Origin: Cryobacterium sp. PH31-AA6
GTDB taxonomy: Bacteria; Actinomycetota; Actinomycetes; Actinomycetales; Microbacteriaceae
Assembly (NCBI RefSeq): GCF_030063195.1
Contig: NZ_JASISS010000003.1
Span: 211,757 to 275,674, forward strand
Direction of reading: 5' to 3'
DNA length: 63,918 nt
Shown here: piece by piece, positions 50,368 to 59,318 of the stretch
Position numbering within the stretch: position 1 is the stretch's first letter
How the letters are laid out: each line of letters opens with the position of its first letter
Made by a program: the position numbers and the translations under genes
Notes under the pieces: generated by a model
Databases searched by the model: none
The model's input: only the letters and a program-made list of their open reading frames with translations
Told to the model about the DNA's origin: nothing

Positions 50368-50924
50368 GTCACGCCGACGACTCTACAAGCTCCCGAGCCG
50401 CAGCAGAGCGAATGCAACAGCTACACGAACAGATGGCAGCGGTGCTGCTTGGATACTTCGCCCGGAGGGTGGAGCCGCAGGCGGACGCGGCGGACTTGCT
50501 TTCTGAAACTCTGATGGTTGCCTGGCGCAGGATGAACCGGGTCCCCTCAGACGAAGAGGGCGCACGGATGTGGATGTTCGCCACTGCCCGGCGAGTACTC
50601 GCGAACTGGACCCGAGGCCAACGCCGCCGAACGGCCCTGAGCTACGAATTGCGCGAGCAGATGGCAACGGTCACGGGAGTCGTGGTCAGCGATCAGGCTC
50701 TCGACGTCCGGCAGGCCGTCCGGTCGCTTCCGCGCAATCAACGCGAACTCATCGTGCTCGTGCACTGGGATGGTTTCACCATTCCGGACGCCGCACGTCT
50801 TCTCCAGGTCAGGGAATCTACCGCGCGCGGCCGATATCAACGCGCGAAGACAAGTTTGCAGGCGGCACTGGCCGACCCTCCCGCTCAATTACGATTCACG
50901 ACAGCGAAAGCGACGACGCCATGA
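50364..50924 (+). CDS. ECF RNA polymerase sigma factor
   Basis: 186-aa group 4 sigma factor. Region 2 covers ADLLSETLMVAWRRMNRVP and MWMFATARRVLANWTRG. Region 4 (SLPRNQRELIVLVHWDGFTI, then PDAARLLQVRESTARGRYQR) forms the -35-binding helix-turn-helix. GTG 50364 overlaps the previous stop; the stop overlaps the next ATG by 4 nt. It forms a three-gene unit with a membrane protein upstream and a lipoprotein downstream. Confidence 0.9.
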   Translation: MSHADDSTSSRAAAERMQQLHEQMAAVLLGYFARRVEPQADAADLLSETLMVAWRRMNRVPSDEEGARMWMFATARRVLANWTRGQRRRTALSYELREQMATVTGVVVSDQALDVRQAVRSLPRNQRELIVLVHWDGFTIPDAARLLQVRESTARGRYQRAKTSLQAALADPPAQLRFTTAKATTP

Positions 50925-51358
50925 GTAAACCACGACTGACCATTCTCGCAGCGGTCCTCACCGTCGCGTTCTGTTCCTCGCTAACGGGATGCGCAGGCAT
51001 GTCCACCGGATCCGCAACCACACCGAGCCCGCAACAGTCTGAAGCACCGTCCACTGAATCTGGACAGAACCCGGCCGACTGGCCCAGGGTCGAGGAGTCG
51101 GGGGTGGGACCCACGACGATCACGGTACAGAATCCGTCGCCGGATGCGGCATACCTGATGGCGCAGTTTCAATGGTCCAGCGGAGAGGGAAGCGTGGAAC
51201 TGGTGGAAGACCCGACCATTTTCATGAGCGGCAGTGAGGGCGGTAGCGGGGGCTATCAGATGACCCTCCCCACCGAATCGAAGGAATACAACTTCAAAAT
51301 CGACGTCGCACCGGACACTACCTTCTCCTTCTCCGGTACATTCATCACCGGAAAATGA
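50921..51358 (+). CDS. Small lipoprotein coupled to the ECF sigma factor
   Basis: 145-aa predicted lipoprotein with lipobox SLTGCAG (Cys at about 25), a Ser/Thr/Pro linker and a beta-rich domain (TITVQNPSPDAAYLM, YQMTLPTES, FSFSGTFITGK) like a small beta-sandwich. Start codon overlaps the sigma gene by 4 nt. It may be the target or sensor of the sigma system. No family was recognised. Confidence 0.8.
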   Translation: MSKPRLTILAAVLTVAFCSSLTGCAGMSTGSATTPSPQQSEAPSTESGQNPADWPRVEESGVGPTTITVQNPSPDAAYLMAQFQWSSGEGSVELVEDPTIFMSGSEGGSGGYQMTLPTESKEYNFKIDVAPDTTFSFSGTFITGK

Positions 51359-51868
51359 CGGATCTCGCGGAGGTGCGCGGCTGGTTCATTCCCAGCGAGG
51401 GGGCCGGTTCAAGAGCGACAGTATTGGCTTCGCTCCGGGCAGCCCAATAGCGATCGAAGCCGTCCGATAGCCGTTCCTTTGACGGGACCAGCAACCGACA
51501 CGTCACCACCTGCCTCTTAGATTCACGCGCCAGCAGTGTGCCTGTGGCTTTCACCGAAAGATGGCGGTGTTCTTTCGTCTTTAGATGGCGGTGCGGCGCC
51601 GTTCGCGGTGTCGACGCGAGGCCGCCCGGGTGCCCGGTAGCGGAACCTTTGTTGAGAAGCCTGCGGGGAACCTTGCGTGCGGCTTCTGGCGCTTGGCGAC
51701 TTCTGAAGATGAAAGCGGGGGCACGTGGGCGCTATATCGGCGGCGCTGAGGAGGCCGCCACCATTGGGCGTCTCAGATTCGAGAGGAGGTTTGGATTCCG
51801 GACAGTGCCCCGCGTAACGATGACGCATTCTTGCGCGGATGGCTTCAGTCGGGCCCCGAACAGGGGTT
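51359..51868. other. Gap without a convincing gene
   Basis: About 510 bp. Open frames exist on both strands but none has a ribosome site or recognisable domain. AGATGGCGGTG occurs twice 24 bp apart (51559 and 51583). The stretch looks like decayed sequence; origin unknown. Confidence 0.5.
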
Positions 51869-51904
51869 TTGCTTATAGGCACTTATCTTCCTATAGTTGT
51901 CGGT
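51869..51904 (+). promoter_or_regulatory. Promoter of the PadR operon
   Basis: TTGCTT (51869-51874), 17 nt, TATAGT (51892-51897), then 7 nt to the ATG at 51905. The transcript would start at or next to the start codon. A short CTATAG palindrome overlaps the -10 and could be part of a PadR site. Confidence 0.5.
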
Positions 51905-52273
51905 ATGGCACGTAGACGACCGGGTTCTCTCTTTCCGATTGAGGTTGACATTCTAGAAACCGGGCTGGCGCTTCAAATGCGTGAGGGCAGCTTCTATGGC
52001 TTCGCCTTGGCCAGGCAGCTTTCCTCTCGTGATGGTTCCGCGCTCACGGCGCACGGGACCCTCTATAAGGCGTTGTCTCGGATGGCGGAATCTGGCGTCC
52101 TTGAAGCGAGCTGGGAAGACCCAGCCAGTGCCGAGTCCGAGAGACGGCCTCGCCGCCGCCTGTACACCGTGACTGCGGCAGGTGCGCGCGCCCTCGTCGC
52201 TGCGCAGGCAGAATCGAACCGCCAAGAGACGACCGTGCCGAGGGTCGCCCGGGCGGGGGCGACGTTCGCATGA
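51905..52273 (+). CDS. PadR-family transcriptional regulator
   Basis: 122-aa winged-helix regulator. The N-terminal part (LQMREGSFYGFALARQLSSR) and the wing (GTLYKALSRMAESGVLEASW) with RRLYTVTAAG are typical PadR. The C-terminal dimer helix is short, as in the small PadR-s2 group. Start from the promoter spacing. Its stop overlaps the next ATG (ATGA), and two more genes follow by the same kind of overlap. Expected to repress its own operon. Confidence 0.88.
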   Translation: MARRRPGSLFPIEVDILETGLALQMREGSFYGFALARQLSSRDGSALTAHGTLYKALSRMAESGVLEASWEDPASAESERRPRRRLYTVTAAGARALVAAQAESNRQETTVPRVARAGATFA

Positions 52274-53016
52274 GTGTCATCACCTCGGTGCCTTACCATC
52301 GTGCCGTTGACCGTGTTTCTCGCTGGTGCTCGTGGTACACACGTGAGGTTGATGTCCACGCCGCTGAGGGTCGGCGCGATGAACTTGCTTCGGACCTTTA
52401 CGAGCACGCGATCTGGGCCGAGAAATCGGGGGCCTCGCCGCGCAGGGTGGCTAGGTCAATCCTTAGCCGGGCGCTGAGGGGTGCTCCTGCCGACCTGAGC
52501 TGGCGTCACGCACAGCGAAGGCAAATCGCCCTCGCGGACCCGACCGGCTTTCACCTACGTCGGGTCGAGGGCGCCTTATCGGCGCTCGTTCTCGTCGTTG
52601 CTTCCGCAGTGCTGGGCTGGGGCCTTTTCGTGCTCACCCGGATTGCACTCAGCTCGATCTCAGGAGAGATCCGGCCGGGCTCCGCAACCGCACTGACAAT
52701 CGTCTCGTTCGTTGCCGTCGCCATCGGCGCGCTGGTCTTGCTGTCTCGCCGCCGTTCACGTTTCCTGGGTGCTCTCCTCATGGTACTCGCGAGTTTTGGG
52801 CTCGTTCACTTTGGCCTTTTCCAGATGTACTCCCTCAGCGCCACGGTGGGAGCTCTGACATTCACGATGCCCGGGTGGGACCTTGCCAGCAACACCCTCA
52901 TCGCCGGGCTCGGTGCATTCTTCATTGCGGCCGCGATCTGGTGGTGGCCGGAACACCGGACTTCCTCTGCCGACACCGGCACCCGACTCAAAACCATCGG
53001 AGAAATGGCGAGATGA
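52270..53016 (+). CDS. Membrane protein in the PadR operon
   Basis: 248-aa protein: soluble N-terminal 90 residues (WCSWYTREVDVHAAEGRRDE, then LASDLYEHAIWAE) resemble the DUF1700/HAAS-like module often paired with PadR regulators, followed by four transmembrane helices and a short tail. PadR-HAAS pairs commonly control envelope or stress functions. Overlaps both neighbours by 4 nt. Confidence 0.8.
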   Translation: MSVITSVPYHRAVDRVSRWCSWYTREVDVHAAEGRRDELASDLYEHAIWAEKSGASPRRVARSILSRALRGAPADLSWRHAQRRQIALADPTGFHLRRVEGALSALVLVVASAVLGWGLFVLTRIALSSISGEIRPGSATALTIVSFVAVAIGALVLLSRRRSRFLGALLMVLASFGLVHFGLFQMYSLSATVGALTFTMPGWDLASNTLIAGLGAFFIAAAIWWWPEHRTSSADTGTRLKTIGEMAR

Positions 53017-53558
53017 AAAAGAAACTCGCGGTCAGTATCGGTGTGCTCGGAGCAGTGCTCGTGGCCCTCTCGCTGACGGTCTTCGGGATGGGAGCGGCAG
53101 CGACGCTCAACACCGCAGCCCCGGACTCGCCGCACGCACGCTTGGTCGAACCCGCCCGTGTCCGCGCCGACACGGTGACCCCCTCGCCAACCGCCATGCC
53201 GAGCGCACCGGAAGCGAACGCGATCGAAGCTGCCGACACCGCCGATTCAATGGAATCCGACGCATTCAAAGCGATGACCCCCGATGAGCAGGCCAACGGC
53301 AGGGGATGGGTAAAGACGCAGACGATTACGGCCGCGTGCATGAAAGACAAGGGATACGCGTACACCTTCGAACCGTTCTGGGAGCGTGAGGGCGCCGTGG
53401 TTCCCGTGATGTGGGAGAACACTCTTCCGACCTCCGAGCGGGCAGGGGCCCACCTCGCACTGGACGGTGACACCGGAGGCGGCGCCGACTACCACTGGGA
53501 CGAGGCTGGATGCTGGGGTTACGCCGTCCACGTCATGGGCAACGACAACAATCATTGA
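53013..53558 (+). CDS. Secreted or membrane-anchored protein in the PadR operon
   Basis: 181-aa protein with a basic start (MKKK) and a hydrophobic segment (VLGAVLVALSLTVFGMGAAA), without a lipobox Cys. The outside domain has two cysteines (AACMKDKGYAY and EAGCWGYAVHV) that could pair, in the pattern C-x4-GY ... C. It resembles the small lipoproteins at 55320, 60614 and 61375 in layout. Start overlaps the membrane protein stop. Unknown function. Confidence 0.75.
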   Translation: MKKKLAVSIGVLGAVLVALSLTVFGMGAAATLNTAAPDSPHARLVEPARVRADTVTPSPTAMPSAPEANAIEAADTADSMESDAFKAMTPDEQANGRGWVKTQTITAACMKDKGYAYTFEPFWEREGAVVPVMWENTLPTSERAGAHLALDGDTGGGADYHWDEAGCWGYAVHVMGNDNNH

Positions 53559-53709
53559 CGGGTGGTCGTTCCGGAATCCTCCCGCCTGCTCAGGGCCGAT
53601 ACCTCGCTACCGGACATCAGTATCTTCTGGGGATTCTCCCCAGGAGGGGCCGCCACAGGCGTGGCTGGACACTTCTCTCATGCACTTTGCTTTAGTTGAT
53701 CTTTTTTAA

Positions 53710-55062
53710 ATGTCCCGGTCCGCTCCGACGGGCGGAAATGTGTGGACCGTGACGAACCAGGAACAGCGACGACGGCGTGACCGGCGTTCGGGTCAGCCGA
53801 TCCGGCACGGACGATTGACACGTCGGGGACCGTGGAAAACGGTAGCGAAGACGTTGGGATTGACGTTGGGGGTCCTGCTCGTCAGCGGGTCTGCTGTTGG
53901 AGCGATTGCCGCGTGGGATCTCGCGAGCAGTGTGAAGCCGGGAGTCTATCTGGACCACATCGCTCAGGATGCCGGCACCACAGCCGCTCCGGCGGCGGAC
54001 GTGAGCGCGATCGCCGGCGGGGTGAACCTGCTCTTGACGGGTTCGGACACCCGCTCCGGCCAGGGCGGGGCCTTTGAGACCAGCGCGGGGTTGGAGGGCA
54101 GTTCCGGCGCGGGCAATAACGACGTCACCATGCTGCTGCACATCGCCCAAAACCACCAGAGCGTGAGCGTGGTCAGCTTCCCCAGGGACCTGATGCTGGC
54201 CGTTCCAGCGTGCCCGCAACCGGACGGCGGAACCGCATCGGCATCCAGCCGGGTGATGCTCAACACGACGTTGTCGCGCGGTGGCCTGCCGTGCGTCGTG
54301 CTGACGATCGAGAACTTGACCGGCCTCCAGATCCCCTACGCTGCCCAAATCAGCTTCGATGGCGTCACTGCGATGTCCAACGCTGTGGGCGGGGTCACCG
54401 TCTGCCTGGCCACAGCGGTCAACGACCTGTACACGAACCCCCCGCTTCACCTGGAGGCGGGGCAACAGACTCTCGTCGGTGCGGATGCCCTCTCGTTCCT
54501 CCGCAGCAGGAAAGGCGTGGGCGATGGCAGCGACCTGGGTCGGATCAGCAACCAACAGGTCTTCATGGCAGCCCTGGCCCGCAAGGTCGAAAGCGATGGC
54601 GTCCTCGGCAACCCGATCGCTTTGTTCTCCTTGGCCAAGGCGGCGACAGGCAACATGGTCCTCTCTGACACGTTGACGAATCCGACGACCCTGGTACAGA
54701 TTGCCCTCGCACTCAAGGACACAGGTTTGGCCAACATGGTTTTCCTGCAGTACCCGACCGTCACTGACCCGGTCGATTCAGGACGGGTCATCGCCCAGTC
54801 CAGTGCCGCCGAAGTCCTGAACACTGCACTGGTCGCGGATCAACCGGTGCAGCTCACCGGGGCCCCGGGACGAGGGGCGGTACTCGCGACCAGCACCCCG
54901 GGCGTCCCTGTCCCCGCGAGCACTGCAACCTCAATACCGTCCTCCACGGCGCCACCCGCGTCACCAGCGGCTGTGCCCTCTCCCGCAGCGACCAACGCTG
55001 TGCTGCCGTCAAGCGTTACCGGACAGACCGCGGCCGACCAAACCTGCACGAAGGGCAATTGA
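53710..55062 (+). CDS. LytR-CpsA-Psr (LCP) family cell-wall polymer ligase
   Basis: 450-aa single-pass protein. An Arg-rich cytosolic tail (RRRRDRRSG) precedes one transmembrane helix at about 50-72. The LCP domain shows SDTRSG, NNDVTMLL, SFPRDL and the Arg pair in RSRKGVGDGSDLGRISNQQ. LCP enzymes move undecaprenyl-linked polymers onto peptidoglycan. The last 80 residues are a Ser/Thr/Pro/Ala tail. The ATG at 53710 lacks a ribosome site after a T-rich run; GTG 53740 with GGGCGGA upstream may be the true start. Stands alone. Target polymer unknown. Confidence 0.88.
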   Translation: MSRSAPTGGNVWTVTNQEQRRRRDRRSGQPIRHGRLTRRGPWKTVAKTLGLTLGVLLVSGSAVGAIAAWDLASSVKPGVYLDHIAQDAGTTAAPAADVSAIAGGVNLLLTGSDTRSGQGGAFETSAGLEGSSGAGNNDVTMLLHIAQNHQSVSVVSFPRDLMLAVPACPQPDGGTASASSRVMLNTTLSRGGLPCVVLTIENLTGLQIPYAAQISFDGVTAMSNAVGGVTVCLATAVNDLYTNPPLHLEAGQQTLVGADALSFLRSRKGVGDGSDLGRISNQQVFMAALARKVESDGVLGNPIALFSLAKAATGNMVLSDTLTNPTTLVQIALALKDTGLANMVFLQYPTVTDPVDSGRVIAQSSAAEVLNTALVADQPVQLTGAPGRGAVLATSTPGVPVPASTATSIPSSTAPPASPAAVPSPAATNAVLPSSVTGQTAADQTCTKGN

Positions 55063-55120
55063 ATCGCGAAGCTTCCACCGACCTTATGAGCCACACCGCC
55101 AACGTGCCCGGACGACTCGT

Positions 55121-55141
55121 TCCACAGCATTACCCTGTGGA
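55121..55141 (+). terminator. Hairpin after the LCP gene
   Basis: TCCACAG pairs with CTGTGGA across a 7-nt loop, followed by TTTGG. It lies 58 nt past the LCP stop. A weak terminator candidate. Confidence 0.35.
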
Positions 55142-55319
55142 TTTGGCGACGGAGAAGGTCACAGGGAACGGCATCGCCCTACCCGACTGGCGAGGCAAGT
55201 CCCTCAGCCCTCGAAACTACAGGACCCTTCAAGGTTCCCATTTCGGTTCGATCAGCGGGCGGTGCCCAAGCGATGTGCTGCCTGGCTGAGGGCCGTTGTG
55301 GAGGAGGACCTCGGTCGCG

Positions 55320-55787
55320 TTACTTTCCGTCGAAGAACGGTGAGTCTGCGGGCCACAACTCGCCGCCCATCGTTTCTTGAGCTGTGATGAGGTCTTGAGG
55401 GTGTTCGCTGCCAACGACCCACTCGGCTCCGACCAGGAATAGACCCGGTTCATCGCTCTCCGCGTTGAGTTTCAGTAGAGCGTCAACATCCGCCTGGGTA
55501 AAGAAGGTATTCAGGCCATTCTCCGTGTCGCGGCACGTCCCGGACTCCACAGCGCCGAGCACAACGTTTTTCGTGAGTGTCCAGTCACAGGGCAGTCCGG
55601 TGGCAACGTACCTCTGGTGCAGTTCTTCCAGAGACAGGTTCGCCTGGGGAGCCGCTGGAGGCGCCGCGGACTCCATACCGGGCGTGCTGCTGGTCGTCTC
55701 AGACGGTGCCGCTGTCGGGGCGGCCGCGCACGAGGACAGTGCCGCAACTGCGGTGATCATGACAAACAGCTTGAACGAATTACGCAC
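55320..55787 (-). CDS. Small lipoprotein of unknown function
   Basis: 155-aa predicted lipoprotein. Lipobox ALSSCAA at about residue 20, then a Ser/Thr/Pro/Ala linker and a domain with two cysteines (LPCDWTL and SGTCRDT) and GLFLVGAEWVVG. GTG 55787 follows GGGGGAGG. Divergent from the membrane protein at 55971. No domain was recognised. Confidence 0.78.
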   Translation of the reverse strand: MRNSFKLFVMITAVAALSSCAAAPTAAPSETTSSTPGMESAAPPAAPQANLSLEELHQRYVATGLPCDWTLTKNVVLGAVESGTCRDTENGLNTFFTQADVDALLKLNAESDEPGLFLVGAEWVVGSEHPQDLITAQETMGGELWPADSPFFDGK

Positions 55788-55970
55788 GGCGGCCTCCCCC
55801 AGGGTCGAAGAGGCAAACGTGCCCCGTCATCAGCTTATTGGGACGCCCGGCACCGGTTGCGCACGAATCGCCGCGCGTGAGCTTGCACTGTTTCGATAGC
55901 ACAATATTGTGCCATCTTTGCAGCACAAACCCGCGACTCTCGCGAGTGAGTCGATCTCCTGGAGGCCTCG

Positions 55971-57002
55971 ATGCTCTTCCCCCTCGTACATGCCATTCAA
56001 GCTCTGCTGCCTCTGGAGGTGGCCATCACCTTCGGTCTGATCTTGTTCGCACTGTCGCGGGTTCGGCCGCGACGAATCGTTTCGCTCCCGCAGTCCGGGC
56101 GGCGCACGGCAACTCTCGCGTGGGCGGGAGTGGCGGGTTCTTTGCTCGTCGTTGTTGTCGCGACGACGGTCAGCGCTATCGCCGCATCTACGTTTGACGC
56201 GTCCGGGTTTGATGGCTGGTGGCGTCGGCCGGCTCCGCTATTCGCGGCGACTGTGGTGGTGGCTGTCACAGCCGTCGCGCTTGGCCGGATGCCGCTTCCT
56301 GCGCCGGGAGAGCGGACGGTTGTTCCGCGCCGCCCGTGGCATGCGTTTGCGTCTCGAACCTTGCTCGGGATCTCCGGGATCACGGCCATGATGCTCGCAC
56401 TGACTGCAGTGTGGCAGATTGCAATCGCGACGACCGCGCCCGAAGACGGGCCCTTCTTTGGCAACGTTCCCGACTACACCGACCTGCCGATCTACATGGG
56501 CTTCAACAGCGGGTACGGGTACCTGTCCGGCGCAGGGTGGCCGAACCATCTCGCCACACTCGTGGCGCTCGCACTAGCCTGCGCCGTCTTTTTCACTGTG
56601 CTGCACACGGACGCCAACCGGCCTCTGTTCGCCCGATCGACTGCTTCCAGTGTGCGCTCGGAACGAGAGCTGACCGCTCGACTGCTCACCTTCATCCTGC
56701 TCGGTGGCCTCATCACCACGCTCGGAGCCGTGTGGATGCACACCGGGTCCTCCGGGCAAGCTCTGGTCGGGCTGAACGAGCAGTGGGTTTCCAGCGATCA
56801 GTCCCCCTCCCGCATCTTCGTTGCCGGTGGTTACGACGCGATCGCCCGACCGATGAACCTGCTGGGCTATGCGCTCCAGGCTGGCGGGGTCGCGTTCCTA
56901 CTCCGAGTTTCGGTCGACACCGCCCGTGCCGCACTCGCGGCACGTCGCTTCCGCGCCGCAACGCCCGAGCGTGAAGCATCGACCGCTGCACCACGTCGAT
57001 GA
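55971..57002 (+). CDS. Polytopic membrane protein coupled to a GntR regulator
   Basis: 343-aa protein with about six transmembrane helices. Hydrophilic loops between helices carry PAPGERTVVPRRP and TDANRPLFARS. ATG 55971 has TGGAGG upstream. Its stop overlaps the next ATG. No transporter family is evident. It may be a sensor or the target of the YtrA-like regulator that follows. Confidence 0.78.
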   Translation: MLFPLVHAIQALLPLEVAITFGLILFALSRVRPRRIVSLPQSGRRTATLAWAGVAGSLLVVVVATTVSAIAASTFDASGFDGWWRRPAPLFAATVVVAVTAVALGRMPLPAPGERTVVPRRPWHAFASRTLLGISGITAMMLALTAVWQIAIATTAPEDGPFFGNVPDYTDLPIYMGFNSGYGYLSGAGWPNHLATLVALALACAVFFTVLHTDANRPLFARSTASSVRSERELTARLLTFILLGGLITTLGAVWMHTGSSGQALVGLNEQWVSSDQSPSRIFVAGGYDAIARPMNLLGYALQAGGVAFLLRVSVDTARAALAARRFRAATPEREASTAAPRR

Positions 57003-57430
57003 CCGGGACCACGCCGAGCTCCGCGGACGAAATCGACGCACTCTTTCGCGGGGCGATCCGCTCCGGACAACTCGGAGACGGCGAACGCCTGCCGACCGTG
57101 CGACAAACCGCCCGAGATTTCGGCGTCGCCCAAGCCACCGCCGCAAAGGCCTACAAGTCCCTGGAACGCGACGGCCTCATCGTCACCCGCACCGCCGCGG
57201 GCACCCGCGTTGCCCCCGGCGCATACCGAGCGCCACAGGCAGTCATTGAGCATGCCCGCGCTCTCGCGGAAGTAAGCGAAGGTGCACTCGTCTCCCTCGA
57301 AGACACCATCGCGATCCTCCGCGCCGTCTGGCGAACAGAGACAACGCACCTGCCCGCCTGCCGTTCCCAACGGGAAATCGAGCGGGTGGTCGTGAACCGC
57401 CGGACGTCTCACTCCGGCGAGGTTCGATAG
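56999..57430 (+). CDS. GntR-family regulator, short YtrA-like type
   Basis: 143-aa protein with a GntR winged helix (ERLPTVRQTARDFGVAQATA, then KAYKSLERDGLIVTRTAAGT, then RVAPGAYRAP) and only about 50 residues after it, as in the YtrA subfamily, which usually controls neighbouring transporter or membrane genes. Coupled to the membrane gene by a 4-nt overlap. The gene ends at the -10 box of the next gene. Confidence 0.88.
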   Translation: MTGTTPSSADEIDALFRGAIRSGQLGDGERLPTVRQTARDFGVAQATAAKAYKSLERDGLIVTRTAAGTRVAPGAYRAPQAVIEHARALAEVSEGALVSLEDTIAILRAVWRTETTHLPACRSQREIERVVVNRRTSHSGEVR

Positions 57431-57439
57431 CGTGGGTTG
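57428..57439 (+). promoter_or_regulatory. -10 box before the APH-like gene
   Basis: TAGCGT (57428-57433), 6 nt, then ATG at 57440. The box includes the stop codon of the GntR gene. Confidence 0.45.
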
Positions 57440-58180
57440 ATGGACGAAGAAGCCCTTACAGGCGGCAATTCAAACTCAGTGGTTCGCGTGGGAGACACGG
57501 TGCGTCGGCCGGCGGGTCCGTGGACGCCCGCCGTTAACCGGTTCCTCACCGCCCTCCGGGATGCCGGCATCGTCGAAGTACCGGAGCCGTTGGGGCTGGA
57601 TCAACATGGACGAGAGGTCCTGTCGTTCCTGCCCGGCGAAGTCGGCAACCACCCGATGCGCGCGTGGATGTGGTCGCCGGCGATCCTGCAGGAAGCCGGT
57701 GCACTTCTGCGCCGCGTGCACGACGCGAGCGTACCCATCGTGCACCTGCCCGGACACTGGCAATTGCCCACACATCATCCGGTTGAGGTTGTCTGCCTGA
57801 ACGACGTGGCTCCCTACAACATGGTTTTCCAGGCAGGTCACCTCACCGGTCTGATCGATTTCGATACCGCCTCGCCAGGCCCTCGCATCTGGGACCTCGC
57901 ATACCTGGCCTACCGGCTCGTCCCGCTTGGCGAGTACGCTGACGATCACTCGCCAGGGGCCGACGCGCGGACTGATCGGCTCGAGGCGCTCATCCGTGCC
58001 TACGGTCACCCTTTTGAGCCGGATGCTGTCCTACGGGTGGCAGCAGAGCGATTGGATGACCTGGCCGAGTTCACAGACCGTCGAGCGGCCGATACGGGCC
58101 GCGCCGCGTTCATCCGGCATGCGGCGTTGTATCGCCGCGACCGCGACCTGCTCCGTGGCCTCGTGCCGAACGGACTTTGA
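57440..58180 (+). CDS. APH-family phosphotransferase
   Basis: 246-aa aminoglycoside-phosphotransferase-fold kinase. The catalytic loop reads CLNDVAPYNMVF, so the Asp and Asn are kept but the usual His-Gly is Leu-Asn. The metal-binding LIDFDTASPGPRIWDLAY is standard. The N-lobe is short with DTVRRPAGPW in the Lys region. Substrate unknown; such proteins often act on small metabolites and only sometimes on drugs. Its own -10 box gives ATG 57440. Confidence 0.82.
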   Translation: MDEEALTGGNSNSVVRVGDTVRRPAGPWTPAVNRFLTALRDAGIVEVPEPLGLDQHGREVLSFLPGEVGNHPMRAWMWSPAILQEAGALLRRVHDASVPIVHLPGHWQLPTHHPVEVVCLNDVAPYNMVFQAGHLTGLIDFDTASPGPRIWDLAYLAYRLVPLGEYADDHSPGADARTDRLEALIRAYGHPFEPDAVLRVAAERLDDLAEFTDRRAADTGRAAFIRHAALYRRDRDLLRGLVPNGL

Positions 58181-58234
58181 AACCCATCAACCATTCCGCA
58201 GGAGGTTCCCCCGCGAGTCAGATCGAACTCGGAC

Positions 58235-58816
58235 TCACAGGGAGGAGTGCAGTTCTGCGGCTCGCCGGAAGGTCCACCGCCACGCTGGTGGCTGCGATCG
58301 ACCGTAGGCTCCGACGAAGCACGGACCGATATCGGCAACCGCAGCGAATCCTTCGGGAACGCGGAGTACGAGCAGAGCAAAGACTCGATCGTCAACATCC
58401 AGCCGATCCAGAGACCACACTTCCCGGTTGAGAACTTGATCGCCGAGTTCGGCTGCGCGGCCCATAGCCTCCTCGACGACAGCGATCGCCTCGGGCCCAG
58501 GTACTTCCGGCGGGATCGCCGACAGAAACAAGTCCATCACCGCCGTTCGGGCAGCACCTTGAATACTGCCATCCAGAGAGACACCGACCCCGTGCCCCAT
58601 CGGCCGCATCCCCTCACGGTGCATAGTGCGAATGAAGTATTCGAGGTTGGGACTCGGTCGAACCGCCACGGTAGTCTCGAGCCATTCCCCGGTAGGACCG
58701 CCCCAGGCAACGACCTCGAGGTCGTCATCGTTCGTCCCACGGGGCACAAGAGCCGTAGGGCTTCTCTTAGGTGTCGTCACCTTCACAGGCTTGTCCCGTG
58801 ACAGCGAACTTGTCAA
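58235..58816 (-). CDS. Unrecognised protein, about 190 aa
   Basis: 193-aa soluble, acidic protein from the first possible start. It contains AWGGPTGEWLETTVAVRP, ARTAVMDLFLSAIPPEVPG, VFALLVLRVPEGFAAVADIG and a Trp-rich end (PPAWRWTFRRAAEL). No known domain was seen. The start is uncertain: TTG 58816, or GTG at about 58786 or 58732. Convergent with the APH-like gene. Confidence 0.6.
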   Translation of the reverse strand: MTSSLSRDKPVKVTTPKRSPTALVPRGTNDDDLEVVAWGGPTGEWLETTVAVRPSPNLEYFIRTMHREGMRPMGHGVGVSLDGSIQGAARTAVMDLFLSAIPPEVPGPEAIAVVEEAMGRAAELGDQVLNREVWSLDRLDVDDRVFALLVLRVPEGFAAVADIGPCFVGAYGRSQPPAWRWTFRRAAELHSSL

Positions 58817-58875
58817 CAGCCTCGGGCATTCCGGAGAAACAGGACGGCGTTGTGGGCAAGCCAGCCCGCACAGGG

Positions 58876-59070
58876 TTACTTATGCGGATGAGCGCTCATG
58901 GTTCGCTGCTTACGCAGCACAACGACAATCGCTCCCCCGATGACGAGCAGGCCACCAACCGCACCAAGTAGTCCAAGCGGCACGCTGGTCGACAGAAACG
59001 CACCACCTGCGATCACGAATGCGACGCCGATCAAGGCCAGGACACCCTGGACGACTAATGTTTCGCGCAT
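58876..59070 (-). CDS. Small two-helix membrane protein
   Basis: 64-aa protein with two hydrophobic helices (GVLALIGVAFVIAGGAF and PLGLLGAVGGLLVIGGAIVV) and a basic tail (RKQRTMSAHPHK). ATG 59070 has AGGAG at good spacing. Too short for family assignment. Confidence 0.7.
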   Translation of the reverse strand: MRETLVVQGVLALIGVAFVIAGGAFLSTSVPLGLLGAVGGLLVIGGAIVVVLRKQRTMSAHPHK

Positions 59071-59318
59071 GAGCTAGCTCCTGAATCGCGCGGTTGAGGT
59101 GCACATGAGTGACAGCCTCGCACAAGCTCATGCCGCCGGGCAGCGATTCCCCGTAGTCGTTCCCCGATGAAGACGACAACGTATCGTCCGACATCGTGAA
59201 AGGTGGGGGTACAGGAGCCAGAGGAACAGCTGGTGCCACGGGACGATTGAGAGAACGAACGGGAGCGGGGGAGGTTTGACTTGCGAGCGGCCGGCGTCCG
59301 GAGTCCACCTGTCGTGTC

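Noticed and set aside
51538..51915. 125-aa plus-strand frame before the PadR gene
   Set aside because: Arg-rich without domain or ribosome site; it runs through the PadR promoter.
58910..59308. 132-aa minus-strand frame over the small membrane protein
   Set aside because: The second half is a shadow of the 64-aa membrane gene, which has its own AGGAG site. The first half could be a tiny peptide but evidence is lacking.
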